A stretch of DNA of 64,000 bases from Zoroaster sp. YZ-2022 (GCA_029582265.1 CM055823.1:29763760-29827759), one strand, 5' to 3'; shown: positions 53,501 through 63,082, counted from the first letter of the stretch. A program made the numbers and translations. Notes: a model not told the origin generated them from the sequence alone.

Positions 53501-54178
53501 CGCGGGAAAAAGAGCGCTGCGAATCGCCCACCGCAAACAATCGTCGTCTTTGTTTTTTACGTTGATGCACGCTTTTTTATTTCTTACATAATCGCACAGC
53601 TTTATCCAACTACCACCTTTCAGAGGCTGAAACTTGCTAATTCTAACGTTCATTCCAACGATGCGATCTATTACCCATCCACTACCTTCTCGCGTATATT
53701 TTTCTAAAACCTCTTGAATTTGTGAAAAAACACCATCTAATATGTTTTTGATATCATACAAATTCAATAAAACAATTTGGCTATTATTATGAATATTTGG
53801 TTCAGCTTCATCCGTGCTGTTTGGTTTTACTTTAAGTAATTTAATGCGCACGTATATCATAAACTTGAATGATTTAAAATCCTTCAAGTCTTTAGTCAAC
53901 TCGGCGATAATCTTTGGTTTTACAGCTCTAAAAAAAACATTTAAATCTTTTTCTTTGCTATGATTCAACGGGACCGTCATTAAATGTTGACGTAAATAAC
54001 TGCCACCATTAATGGGTTGGTTAAATCTCAACTTAGTTTCTCGGTTGTGAAACCTTTTAATAGCGTTGATGTAATCTTTTTTAATCAATTGCCCTTTTTT
54101 TCCAGAGCCGTGTAGCGGTAGCTCAATATTTTCGAGCGCTATGCGCCTTTTCAATTCAACCAAATTTAACTCGTACAA
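50576..54178 (-). CDS. Protein-primed family-B DNA polymerase
   Basis: 1,200 open codons from ATG 54178. Visible motifs: exonuclease I YADFESVI (about residue 390), an HNH-like zinc cluster CWIC…DHCHITGKYRGAAHNCCNLR (about 475-510), exonuclease II FHNLRGYDSHLI (about 534), exonuclease III YVRTDTCLLADVF (about 679), polymerase A LDANNLYGYSMSQPLPTG (about 774), B NNSVFGKT (about 935) and C YTDTDSL (about 1033). This suits replication from a terminal protein at the inverted repeats. The true start is probably at 54337: the same frame and the usual leader precede it, but an in-frame TAA at 54200-54202 separates it from the main ORF. Translation from 54178 would omit about 50 residues. Confidence 0.93.
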   Translation of the reverse strand: MYELNLVELKRRIALENIELPLHGSGKKGQLIKKDYINAIKRFHNRETKLRFNQPINGGSYLRQHLMTVPLNHSKEKDLNVFFRAVKPKIIAELTKDLKDFKSFKFMIYVRIKLLKVKPNSTDEAEPNIHNNSQIVLLNLYDIKNILDGVFSQIQEVLEKYTREGSGWVIDRIVGMNVRISKFQPLKGGSWIKLCDYVRNKKACINVKNKDDDCLRWAIRSALFPAKKDGDRTSKYPKEDGLNFSNIDAPTPLNQIKRVEKQNNIAINVFGCESKSIIIYEISDQPAKLDRINLLLIHKEEEEGTRSHYVWIKDVNKLLFDQTKYEHRKHFCLRCLQGFSTEAYLENHVKMCKRINGRPTTIVMPEKGKNDTLKFINFHKKSKVSFVIYADFESVIKPIQDKNSTKLQEHVVCGYSYVIVKCNGESSSPVTYRGEDASKHFLDALQKEEEKINTIFKNPKKLNMTKENEQDYNSASECWICEKKFFKDADDKYTRVRDHCHITGKYRGAAHNCCNLRLSLKPNKTFIPVVFHNLRGYDSHLIMQGAGLVGGNLTCIPNNIEKYISFSINQLRFIDSAQFLLASLDKLVKSNDSFPITLKLEPNLEKFNLIKCKGIYPYEYMDSFERFKETQLPSIESFYSSLNDSHITREQYEHAKNVFSEFDCKNLGDYHDLYVRTDTCLLADVFENFRNTCLKQYGLDPANYYTSPGLSWDALLKHSKQTLDLFTDINMHLFIEKGTRGGTCMVSKRYAKANNVYLDDYDKTIPSSYITYLDANNLYGYSMSQPLPTGNFKWLSEKQINKLWSEGFKNNKGYILEVDLEYPTILHDSHNAFPLAPESLIVPKEWMSSYQKNLLKDKPAPNVAKLVPNLSNKKNYVLHYRNLLLYLQLGMKLTKIHKVLEFNESCWMKSYIDKNTLLRKNAKSDFEKDLYKLMNNSVFGKTMENVRNRVNVNLKRLNDEKQDNLIRALIAKPNFAEARIFDNDLVAIHMHKTKLVLNRPIYVGMSILDISKVYMYDFYYNHLKQKYGNDCELIYTDTDSLLLEIKTKDVYKDMKKDKDLYDFSNYDSSHFLHSEKNKKVIGKMKDECAKTVISEVVCLRPKMYSILTLDKAEIRKAKGVKRQVLQQDIKHEGYKQVLSSKNTLHHPMNFIRHVNHRLYTTRVNKISLSPLDTKRYILENGIDTLAYDHYMIELLRTINV

Positions 54179-54337
54179 TGGTTTTTGTTTATGATTTTTT
54201 TAATAAAATTTTACAGCTTTGTAATAAACACGTTTATTAAATCTACTCGTACCGTTTGAAATTATACGAATTTGTTTCTCTCTTGTAAAATCTTTCAATT
54301 CTGACAATGTCCATTTCGATAAATATTTAGTAGTCAT
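54179..54337 (-). pseudogene. Polymerase N-terminal extension interrupted by TAA
   Basis: From ATG 54337 the frame runs 45 codons similar to the start of the short ORF at 39203 (KWTL.ELKDF; KR.YY.AVK). It then meets TAA at 54200-54202, 8 codons before the ATG of the long polymerase ORF in the same frame. The leader module (54338-54380) sits before 54337, not before 54178, supporting 54337 as the ancestral start. This is a nonsense change, a sequencing error in the A-rich stretch, or a real N-terminal truncation. Confidence 0.7.
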
Positions 54338-54745
54338 CTTTACTATTAAACAATATAATACTGATTCATTATCTCACTTTTATAAGTACTTTTTTAAGGT
54401 ACACTCTTGGCCTCATCGATTTTTTGATGAGGCCAAATCATTTTAAATCTTTTTTTGAGCTCCCCAGCGAATTTGACCCAAAGATATTTTATAAGAGGCT
54501 AGCTGATCCTAGTGAAGTTTTAATGCTTTTAAGACAAAATATAAATTCGCAAAAAATAACCCCCTATACCTATACAGAGAATTTAGTTAAAAAAGATATT
54601 TTTTGGTATTTATTTCGTTTCTAAATATTTTTTTTGAAATCGCGTTTTTAAATTCATAAAAACCCCCTATACCTATACAGAGAATTTTGGTTAAAAATAT
54701 CTTTTTTGGAGGTAGTGCGCCACCTACGCTATCTACCATTACTAC
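54284..54745 (-). repeat. Right terminal inverted repeat
   Basis: Inverse copy of 38805-39254, with a few indels and an extra 10-15 bp (ataagtacttttttaa) near 54385-54395. It contains the same two direct ctatacctatacagagaa units (54567 and 54670 regions), the hairpin at 54412-54437 and the 66-codon outward frame (54424-54624). The last bases are CCATTACTAC(T), where the T can belong to the element or the duplication. Confidence 0.9.
54338..54380 (-). promoter_or_regulatory. Leader module before the polymerase (copy 3 of 3)
   Basis: On the - strand: agtgagataatgaatcag, then tattatattgtttaatag and taaag, directly before ATG 54337. It is nearly identical to 39798-39840 and close to 39160-39202. 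Confidence 0.55.
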
Positions 54746-54751
54746 TCCTGT
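54746..54751. other. Right target-site duplication (TCCTGT)
   Basis: Matches 38799-38804. Removing the element and one copy restores an uninterrupted NXPE reading frame, so the duplication marks the exact insertion point in codons for T-G. Confidence 0.9.
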
Positions 54752-55411
54752 CCATGTTCCACCGCTCCTCAAAAAACACCTACTCTCTACAGTTTTACCG
54801 TTCATGTCAAAATTTCCTATCCATTCTGTCCTGTCTTCAGAATTCCATATGGTATTCCTCAAATGGTATATAGCCTCACTAGGATGAACTAGAGTGAGTT
54901 CAAATTTAGCGATACCTGACCAGGCAGCGAGCAGGTACACGTCATATGTACCGTTATCATAGTCCGTAACGTAACCGGTGGTACTCGCTTGAGGGTTCAT
55001 ATCAGAGGTTAGAGTAGCATACCAGAAATCACCTCCAGTAATACGGGCTCTACCATTGGAATCCCTACTCTGAATTCGATATTTGATGACATCCCCAACT
55101 GTAATGTTGCCCTCTTTCGGTGAGATCAGTTGGACATTAGTCATGATGTGACTTGTTAAACCCATGTCTGAAGACCAATTCTGATTCTGCAAGACTGTTT
55201 TGTGGAACGTGGGGTCGACGTTTTTGAATACATCCTTGTCCCAAGTTTTCAAAAATAGGTTTTTCTGTGGTGATATAATACCATATGCTTTCTCATGACC
55301 ACACTCTTGACGGGTTTTGTCGGGTGGTGTAATAGTATCAATCAAATCTTGATGTCTTGGTGGACTGGAAAATGGTTGATCCAAATCAAACATTTTCTGT
55401 TTAGGGATAAC
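54746..55411 (-). pseudogene. NXPE exon, 5' part, interrupted by the Polinton
   Basis: The exon begins after the acceptor ttatttatag at 55411 (VIPKQKMFDLDQPF) and is open to the insertion. Features are ECGHEKAYGIISPQ, the Ig-like/filamin-like fold segment (NVQLISPKEGNITVGDVIKY, GDFWYATLTSD, GYVTDYDNGTYDVYLLAAWSG, AKFELTLVHPSEAI) and RCFLRSGGTWTG at the break. NXPE proteins are type II or secreted glycoproteins with this fold before a PC-esterase domain. As it stands, the frame would read about 50 codons into the terminal repeat and stop at 54587. The remaining 170 bp of the exon lie at 38635-38804. Confidence 0.88.
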
Positions 55412-55902
55412 CTATAAATAAATAACAAGAAATACATATCAACATACGGAAGCTATTGCTGCCTCAGGGGGGAAATTATATGTTCAAACTGTTTTTTCGT
55501 TATAACAAATAGTTTTTGCAACCAGCAACCACGAGACATACCAATTAGGCTATAAAATTATGTAAATAAAATGAAATATAATTTCAACACTATTAATAAT
55601 AATGAAGTACATGGTCGAAGTGGGTAACATTTTCTCTTCTCCCCTTTTTCCGTTTTTTATTTTAAAAATAATAAAATCGGTACGCCACTGATGCCAGCAT
55701 ATCTTGCATGGTGCTTATACCTCTCCAAAGCGTTTTTCGTTGAAATTCGCTCCAACTCATTGAAACTAGCGATGAATATTTAGCATTTTGTCACTATAGT
55801 TTCAATCAGAGGGAATTTCAATCTAAAACTTACAGAAAGAATATACGGAAGTCTAAAATTTCTGAATATTATTATATGCATTGTCCTGAAGCACTGAGCA
55901 TC

Positions 55903-56222
55903 GTGTCGTGGCCGAGCGGTCTAGCTTACTGGACTCAAGTTCTGCTATTAGCAGCAGAATGTGGGTTCGAATCCCGGCCGTGACACTTGTGTCCTTGAGC
56001 AAGACAATTAACCATAATTGCTTCTCTCCACCCAGGGGTTAAATGGGTACCTGTGAGGGCAGAGTTGGTTGATTAGCCCTATATGCGCTGTAATGGCAGC
56101 AATTGAGCTGTATACTCCCCATGGAGCTGAGATGGTTTCAGGAATGATTTATGAGCCTTATGAGCAGGGGTAATAATATAATGCGCCTTGAGCACCACTC
56201 AGATGGTGGATACGTGCGCTAG
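55903..56222 (+). mobile_element. SINE family 1 copy, tail cut by a later transposon
   Basis: Full tRNA-Leu-like head (GTGTCGTGGCCGAGCGG) and body. The tail stops at gtgcgcta, where the element at 56226-60157 begins. The tail resumes at 60158 with taagtccacaca plus (ATT)n. The insertion interrupts the tatata of the tail, as expected for a TA-specific transposon. Confidence 0.88.
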
Positions 56223-57197
56223 TATACAGGGCGACTCAAAAAAAAGGTAATCCACAAATAATGGGTTAATATGACCAGGTTATGAGGTTTATGATTATAA
56301 ACATGATTGCATCATGAGGTAGGGGCTATTACCTTTCCATTGATACCATCCTTGCATTCATGCGATCACACATCACTGAGCACCATTGTCTTGAAAATGG
56401 AACATCAAATTCCAAAATGTGCAGGTTGGTGAATAATGGGCCGAATGGGCAAACATCCAGAGGAATTGCGCTCATATCCAAACAGAGACAAGATACGTAG
56501 GTTACAGGACACACATTTAAATGATTGAAAGAAAACATATCTTATTCATGATAATGATTTTATTTGATAAGATCATTAACCCTTTAGGCACCAACACCTT
56601 CCACATGTCTACCTCCTCTGCCCACACAAAGTCCACAGCGACGATGCATGCATATCGCCTGCACCATGCCGTGGAATGGCCACCTACAATCCCGGCCAAA
56701 ATAGTTGGGACACGTGACAATAAACATACCCTACGCTGTCCCCGCTCTCCGCTCTCCGCTCCCCTGCTCCCCCGCTCCCCTGCTCCCCCGCTCCCCCCAC
56801 CAATGTTGTTATCTCCAGCCGGAGCACAGACCGCCCAATAAGAGCCAACATTGTCAGGGGGCCGGGGGGCCCAGCGAGATTTGGCCGGGATTGTCTGAAT
56901 TCCCTTGTAGTATAATATGTGAGCGACATGCCCATTTTATCCATGCGCTTATTGTCTGTCTTTGTGAATTTTTTTTTCTTTTTCTTCAGTTTATTTTATT
57001 TTATTACTACAGTAGCATTATTAAGTTTTCTCTGGAGGGGTGTTTGGTTTTGTTTCCCAAACATGAAATAGCGTCCAAAGGTTGAAATAAAGAAAATTAT
57101 TTGGGGGAAAAAAATTATAATAATGATAAAATATTATTGTAGATTTTACCCTAACGTGTGATAAATTATACTCTTTATACAAAAAGATACAAACGTT

Positions 57198-57270
57198 CTA
57201 ATCGGGTGGGATTCGAACCCACGATCCCCGTTTTACAACAGGTGTCTTATCCACTATACCACCGTGGTAT
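57198..57270 (-). repeat. tRNA-like segment inside the tandem unit (also 58572-58646)
   Basis: On the - strand: taccacggtggtatagtgga (box A-like) and gggttcgaatcccacc (box B). The anticodon loop reads TGTAAAA, the anticodon stem has mismatches and the acceptor ends do not pair. It is a SINE-like tRNA derivative, not a tRNA gene. Confidence 0.6.
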
Positions 57271-57642
57271 ACCAGTTCAGTCCCATTCATATGTCGATGG
57301 ATAATGTAACCACGGTTCACCACGGTTCACCACTGAACATTAAAGAAGGAGAGTCACTCCTTCCTTTCTTTATTGGTTTCGATGGATCACCGTTGGATTT
57401 TTCGTCAAAATAACGGAATGAGGGATGAAACCAAATTGAAGAGGCTTGTATGTTGTTTGTGTATCTTAATGTGCTTTTCGCGTTGAACACAAACTCTCTT
57501 TTGGGAACTTATGGACCAAAATGGCATGGTGAACCGTGTACGGTGCACCCTACAATAAAGTTCTGATCATCTGTGTTTTGCGCGCAAGCGCATTGCAGCC
57601 ATGCATCGTCCAAGGGTATCGAACTGGGAACGCTTGCAGGTT

Positions 57643-57712
57643 GCCACGGTGGTCTAGTGGTTAAGACATCTGATCTGAAATGCGGAGATCGTATGTTCGA
57701 ATCCCAACCAAG
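57643..57712 (+). repeat. tRNA-like segment, opposite orientation (also 59023-59092)
   Basis: Reads gccacggtggtctagtggtt and gttcgaatcccaacc. It resembles the - strand segment at 57198-57270, so the unit contains an inverted pair of tRNA-like promoters. The acceptor stem is not paired. Confidence 0.6.
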
Positions 57713-59673
57713 TAGAATGTTTATGTATTTTTGTCCGCAACACCGACAATAATATTACCGCAATTAGTCTTACTTATCATTCTCACCATGCAAAGCTACA
57801 AGTTTTACCAATATTACTTTTATTTATTGTTTATTTTATTTTTTGAGAATTATTTTTTGATTATTGGATGATGATTTTGAGGAGGAGAGTGACGAAGATG
57901 ATGAGGATAATGAGGATGAGGATGACGTCCAGCGTCACCTGCATCATTGGCATCATCATCAGCACGAGATGATCACCAACACCATCACTTGCCTTGTCCC
58001 TTAATGTATTGTCCTTGAGACAAAGACAAAGACTGCGGTTTGCCCGCGTCTGGTCACGGCTCCGTAGATAAACTAAGAGAAAATTCAGACAATCCCGGCC
58101 AAAATAGTTGGGACACGTGACAATAAACATACCCTACGCTGTCCCCGCTCTCCGCTCTCCTGCTCCCCCGCTCCCCCCACCAATGTTGTTATCTCCAGCC
58201 GGAGCACAGACCGCCCAATAAGAGCCAACATTGTCAGGCCGGGGGGGGCCAACAGATTTGGCCGGGATTGTCTGAATTCCCTTGTAGTATAATATGTGAG
58301 CGACATGCCCATTTTATCCATGCGCTTATTGTCTGTCTTTGTGAATTTTTTTTTTTTTTCTTCAGTTTATTTTATTTTATTACTACAGTAGCATTATTAA
58401 GTTTTCTCTGGAGGGGTGTTTGGTTTTGTTTCCCAAACATGAAATAGCGTCCAAAGGTTGAAATAAAGAAAATTATTTGGGGAAAAAATTATAATAATGA
58501 TAAAATATTATTGTAGATTTTACCCTAACGTGTGATAAATTATACTCTTTATACAAAAAGATACAAACGTTCTAATCGGGTGGGATTCGAACCCACGATC
58601 CCCGCGTTTTACAACAGGTGTCTTATCCACTATACCACCGTGGTATACACCAGTTCAGTCCCATTCATATGTCGATGGATAATGTAACCACGGTTCACCA
58701 CGGTTCACCACTGAACATTAAAGAAGGAGAGTCACTCCCTTCCTTTCTTTATTGGTTTCGATGGATCACCGTTGGATTTTTCGTCAAAATAACGGAATGA
58801 GGGGATGAAACCAAATTGAAGAGGCTTGTATGTTGTTTGTGTATCTTAATGTGCTTTTCGCGTTGAACACAAACTCTCTTTTGGGAACTTATGGACCAAA
58901 ATGGCATGGTGAACCGTGTACGGTGCACCCTACAATAAAGTTCTGATCATCTGTGTTTTGCGCGCAAGCGCATTGCAGCCATGCATCGTCCAAGGGTATC
59001 GAACTGGGAACGCTTGCAGGTTGCCACGGTGGTCTAGTGGTTAAGACATCTGATCTGAAATGCGGAGATCGTATGTTCGAATCCCAACCAAGTAGAATGT
59101 TTATGTATTTTTGTCCGCAACACCGACAATAATATTACCGCAATTAGTCTTACTTATCATTCTCACCATGCAAAGCTACAAGTTTTACCAATATTACTTT
59201 TATTTATTGTTTATTTTATTTTTTGAGAATTATTTTTTGATTATTGGATGATGATTTTGAGGAGGAGAGTGACGAAGATGATGAGGATAATGAGGATGAG
59301 GATGACGTCCAGCGTCACCTGCATCATTGGCATCATCATCAGCACGAGATGATCACCAACACCATCACTTGCCTTGTCCCTTAATGTATTGTCCTTGAGA
59401 CAAAGACAAAGACTGCGGTTTGCCCGCGTCTGGTCACGGCTCCGTAGATAAACTAAGAGAAAATTCAGACAATCCCGGCCAAAATAGTTGGGACACGTGA
59501 CAATAAACATACCCTACGCTGTCCCCGCTCTCCGCTCTCCGCTCCCCTGCTCCCCCGCTCCCCTGCTCCCCCGCTCCCCCCACCAATGTTGTTATCTCCA
59601 GCCGGAGCACAGACCGCCCAATAAGAGCCAACATTGTCAGGGGGCCGGGGGGCCCAGCGAGATTTGGCCGGGA

Positions 59674-59886
59674 TTGTAGGTCACCAGATTTGACCCCGTG
59701 TGATTTCTTTCTTTGGGGATATTTGAAAAACAGAGTTTATTCCACTCCTCCTCGAGATATTGGTGAGTTACAGGATCGTATCACCCACGAAGTCAACATT
59801 CTCCGCAATGACCCAGCTATGGTGAGAAGAGCTGTGCAAGACAGGAGGTGGTGGACATGTGGAAGGTGTTGGTGCCTAAAGGGTTA
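59674..59886 (+). pseudogene. Mariner-like transposase C-terminal relic
   Basis: The frame contains SPDLTPCDFFLWGYLKNRVY, where the D of SPDLTPCDF corresponds to the third catalytic acidic residue in this Tc1/mariner-related family. ELQDRITHEVNILRNDPAM and an ending common to their C-termini follow. The upstream part of the gene is replaced by the tandem unit, and the last 15 or so residues look frameshifted. The left arm carries the same C-terminal coding stretch in inverse (56520-56690), where it extends further. Confidence 0.75.
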
Positions 59887-59935
59887 ATGATCTTATCAAA
59901 TAAAATCATTATCATGAATAAGATATGTTTTCTTT

Positions 59936-60345
59936 CAATCATTTAAATGTGTGTCCTGTAACCTACGTATCTTGTCTCTGTTTGGATATGAGCCCAATTC
60001 CTCTGGATATTTGCCAATTGGGCCCATTATTCACCAACCTGCACATGAGGTAATAGCCCCTACCTCATGATGCAATCATGTTTATAATCACAAACCTCAT
60101 AACCTGGTCATATTAACCCATTATTTGTGGATTACCTTTTTTTTGAGTCGCCCTGTATAAGTCCACACATTATTATTATAATTATTATCAATGCCCCACC
60201 CAGCTAAGAAGCTTGGCCTTGCTATTGGGAGGCATATTATCGTCTGGACCGGACGTTTTAAACACTGTTATACCACTATGCCTATCCAACTTATTACCAT
60301 AACAATAATTTCTTTGAAGTACCACTAATTGTGTGATCCACATGC
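59936..60345. repeat. Direct duplicate of 61390-61795
   Basis: The two about-410-bp stretches are essentially identical: right transposon arm, SINE tail, then cccacccagctaagaagctt and ccggacgttttaaacactgt. This identity, together with the noisy sequence between them, points to an assembly duplication. Confidence 0.85.
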
Positions 60346-60354
60346 TGGGTAGGA

Positions 60355-61390
60355 TGATAGTAACCACGGTTCACCGGTTCACACTGAACATTAAAGAAGG
60401 AGAAGTCCTCCTTCCTTTCTTTATTGGTTCGATGGGTCACCTTTTTTTCTCAAAAAAAACGGAAGAGGGATGAAACCAAATTTAAAAGGGTTGTTTTTTT
60501 TGTGTATCTTAATGTTTTTCCGGGTTTAATAAAAACAGGGCCAAAAGGTTGGTCGGTGAAAAAACCGTGTTTTTCGGGGCTTTTTCCCCCGTTCCCAAGG
60601 GATGAACGGAACGCGCGGGGTTTCCACGGTGGTCTGTGGTTGTCTGATCTAAATGCGGGGAATGTATTTCCCCAACCAAATAGAATGTTTTTTTTTTTGT
60701 CCCATCACCGACAATAATATTACCGCAATTATCTTATATCATTCTCCCATAAAAACTCAAGTTTTAAATATTTCTTTTTTTTATTGTTTATTTTTTTTTT
60801 TGAAATTTTTTTTTTGATTAGGGTGATGATTTTGGGGGGAGAGGACGAAGATGATGAGGATAATGAGGATGAGGAACGTCCCGCGTCACCTGCATCCTTG
60901 CATCTCATCAGCACGAATATCCCAACACCTTTGCCTTATTATTTCCGAGACAAAGACAAAGACTGGGTTTTCCCCCGCTGGTCAAGCCCGGATAAACTAA
61001 AGAAAATTCGACAATCCCCGGGCCCAAAAAGGGGACACGGGCAATAAACTCCCCACCTTCCCCCCCTCCCTCTCCTCCCTTTTTCCCCCCCCCCCCCAAT
61101 TTTGTTTTCCCCCGGGAAAAGACCCCCAATAAGGAACATTGTCAGGGGGGCCAAAAAATTTGGGGGGATTTGGGGCCCCCATTTGACCCCGTGTGATTTC
61201 TTTTTTTTGGGGATATTTGAAAACAAGGGTTTTTTCCACCCCCCTCGAGATAGGGGGTTAAAGGGTCGTATCTTACAAATCAAAATTCTCCCAATGCCCA
61301 AAAGAAGACGTAAAAAAGGGGGGGGCAGGAAGGTTTTGCCTAAAGGGTTAGTCTTATCAAATAAAACAACATGAAAAATATTTTTTTCAA
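60355..61390. other. Noisy copy of 58690-59940, likely uncorrected sequence
   Basis: The order of landmarks matches the clean copies (taaccacggttcacc, tttattggttcgatgg, gatgatgaggataatgagga, tgaccccgtgtgatttcttt). Bases are missing or homopolymers lengthened throughout, for example runs of g, t and c. The random indel pattern, with the clean duplicate flanks, looks like an unpolished long-read segment and not evolved DNA. The overlapping frames here (60424-61394) are artefacts. Confidence 0.75.
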
Positions 61391-61904
61391 TCATTTAAAA
61401 GTGTGTCCTGTAACCTACGTATCTTGTCTCTGTTTGATATGAGCCCAATTCCTCTGGATATTTGCCAATTGGGCCCATTATTCACCAACCTGCACATGAG
61501 GTAATAGCCCCTACCTCATGATGCAATCATGTTTATAATCACAAACCTCATAACCTGGTCATATTAACCCATTATTTGTGGATTACCTTTTTTTTGAGTC
61601 GCCCTGTATAAGTCCACACATTATTATTATAATTATTATCAATGCCCCACCCAGCTAAGAAGCTTGGCCTTGCTATTGGGAGGCATATTATCGTCTGGAC
61701 CGGACGTTTTAAACACTGTTATACCACTATGCCTATCCAACTTATTACCATAACAATAATTTCTTTGAAGTACCACTAATTGTGTGATCCACATGCCTGG
61801 CGCGTAGGAATGCATAGTACCTTTGAAGACTTGTATGAAGTGTTATGTAATAGAATTATGCTTCCACAAATACTGCAGACGATACACGTGATAACTATGG
61901 AAGC

Positions 61905-62135
61905 GTTATAGGGACATCGTAAAAAAACCTACTCAGCTTTAGTCATGATTTTGACTTAATATCTCATAATTATGCTAGTTGTAAATTAACTCAATGACTG
62001 AAAATAATACCCCACGTGATAAGGTCATATATTACCATTGCTGCTGCATGAGCCAGTAATTTTCAGTCACTCTGTTCATCTTAAACTAGGACACTAATTC
62101 CATGCCCTGTTGAAAGTCTGCTCTGATCGTGACTT
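61905..62135. repeat. MITE family B copy, reverse orientation
   Basis: Contains ttaactcaatgactgaaaat, agtaattttcagtcactctg, and ccatgccctgttgaaagtct then gctctgatcgtgac, the inverse order of the other copies. Confidence 0.65.
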
Positions 62136-62519
62136 GTGAAAGTGTTCGCATTGCTTCTAGCCTGTATGACACACCTTCCTAATTTCCTGAGGTGACTCAT
62201 AATTATATTACCCTGCTCAGCATACAATGCTCCATATGTGGCAGAGTGCACCCCCTCCCATTATGTCTTCATTGTGTTCCAGGAATCTTAGGAATTCTTG
62301 AGTGGATTTCGGGGGAGAAGTCCTTTAACAATAGAACAACAGTGTGTTAGTGTATAGGGACATTGGGGGGGGGGGGAGGGGTGGCGCTCTGCCGCATATC
62401 GAGCATGGTATATACTGCTCAGACCACGCAGGAAGAACCAATTTTAGGTGACCAGTGACCCACATTTATTTTAGCTAGGCTTATCTTAAAGCCAATACAC
62501 TTTTGATATTCAATCAACA

Positions 62520-62840
62520 GATATGTATTAAGTAAAACTTGTAGCTTTGCATGGTGAGGATGATAAGTAAGACTAATTGCGGTGACACCATGTGGAATCT
62601 CAATTGAGTAGTAATTAGTTCTGAAAACCAAACGTTAAAAACACCCATAAAACATTAAGACTGTTTGCAGTTTGCGTCCCTCTCGACGTTTCGATCGTCT
62701 TCAGGAGAATAGATCATACCGATAGAAAAGTCGAGTTGCAACCACCAGTGCTTTTCAGAACTAATTACTAATCAATTGAGAATTTCACATGGTGTCACCT
62801 AAACTGTCTTTAGTTATCCTTTCAGCATGCAAAGCTACAA
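62520..62840. repeat. Foldback repeat family A, paired arms
   Basis: The left arm (cttgtagctttgcatggtga, tgcggtgacaccatgtgg) and the right arm (ctaattactaatcaattgag, cagcatgcaaagctacaaa) are inverted. They enclose an internal ctcgacgtttcgatcgtctt segment. No coding capacity. Confidence 0.7.
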
Positions 62841-63082
62841 ATATTCATAAACAATACTTTTAGTTCTTACCGTGTGTACAACGTAACCATGAATAATATA
62901 CTCAGCGCTATCAGCACGGTTCGTTTCCCGTATTTAATATTCCCACATCAACACAACATCTATCAGTCTGCATGGGTTGATAAAGTCTACCGATCTTTCT
63001 CTCCATTCTGCTTCTTGCAATATCACAAAGCTTATACTTCCCGTACAAATTCTTCGACCGAGATATTCAGTTTTTGGTCCTT

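Larger units (their letters stand above)
38805..54745. mobile_element. Polinton/Maverick (adintovirus-like) element
   Basis: The 15.94 kb unit has long terminal inverted repeats starting AGTAGTAATGG, a 6-bp target duplication and the Polinton gene set: family-B DNA polymerase, retroviral-type integrase, packaging ATPase, double-jelly-roll major capsid protein and penton-like minor capsid protein. These elements are endogenous virus-like transposons that can form virions according to current models. The coding strand alternates in blocks, and intergenic gaps are mostly under 60 bp with AT-rich leaders. Most ORFs are open. Damage is seen in the polymerase 5' region and the gene at 48378. No adenain-type protease is visible. 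The insertion interrupts an NXPE exon. Confidence 0.97.
56687..59680. repeat. Tandem array of a 1.38-1.40 kb unit (2.15 copies)
   Basis: Each unit starts caatcccggccaaaatagtt, with a ccccgctctccgctc minisatellite of variable length, then ttggccgggattgtctgaat as the inverse of its start. An AT-rich part, two tRNA-like segments and a gatgatgaggat tract follow. Copies are nearly identical apart from the minisatellite and small indels. The third copy breaks off in the transposase relic. Confidence 0.85.
56226..60157. mobile_element. Composite mariner-like transposon with long inverted ends
   Basis: The ends are acagggcgactcaaaaaaaa and its inverse, continuing as inverted arms of more than 350 bp (56226-56620 and 59850-60157). 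Flanking TATA comes from the host SINE, consistent with TA duplication. The right side retains the end of a mariner-like transposase (59674-59886). Between the arms are two full copies and one partial copy of a 1.38-1.40 kb unit (56687-58089, 58090-59469, 59470-59680). Each unit carries two tRNA-like segments facing each other. Confidence 0.75.

Noticed and set aside
54587..55393. A single 268-residue gene ending in KKYLF
   Set aside because: It is an NXPE exon fused by the insertion to 50 or so codons of the Polinton terminal repeat. The tail is not native.
57198..57712. tRNA genes in the tandem units
   Set aside because: Acceptor stems do not pair, anticodon stems have mismatches, and both are duplicated with the transposon core.
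60424..61394. Overlapping ORFs of 80-150 codons on both strands
   Set aside because: They arise from random indels in a noisy, G/C-homopolymer-rich copy of a repeat.
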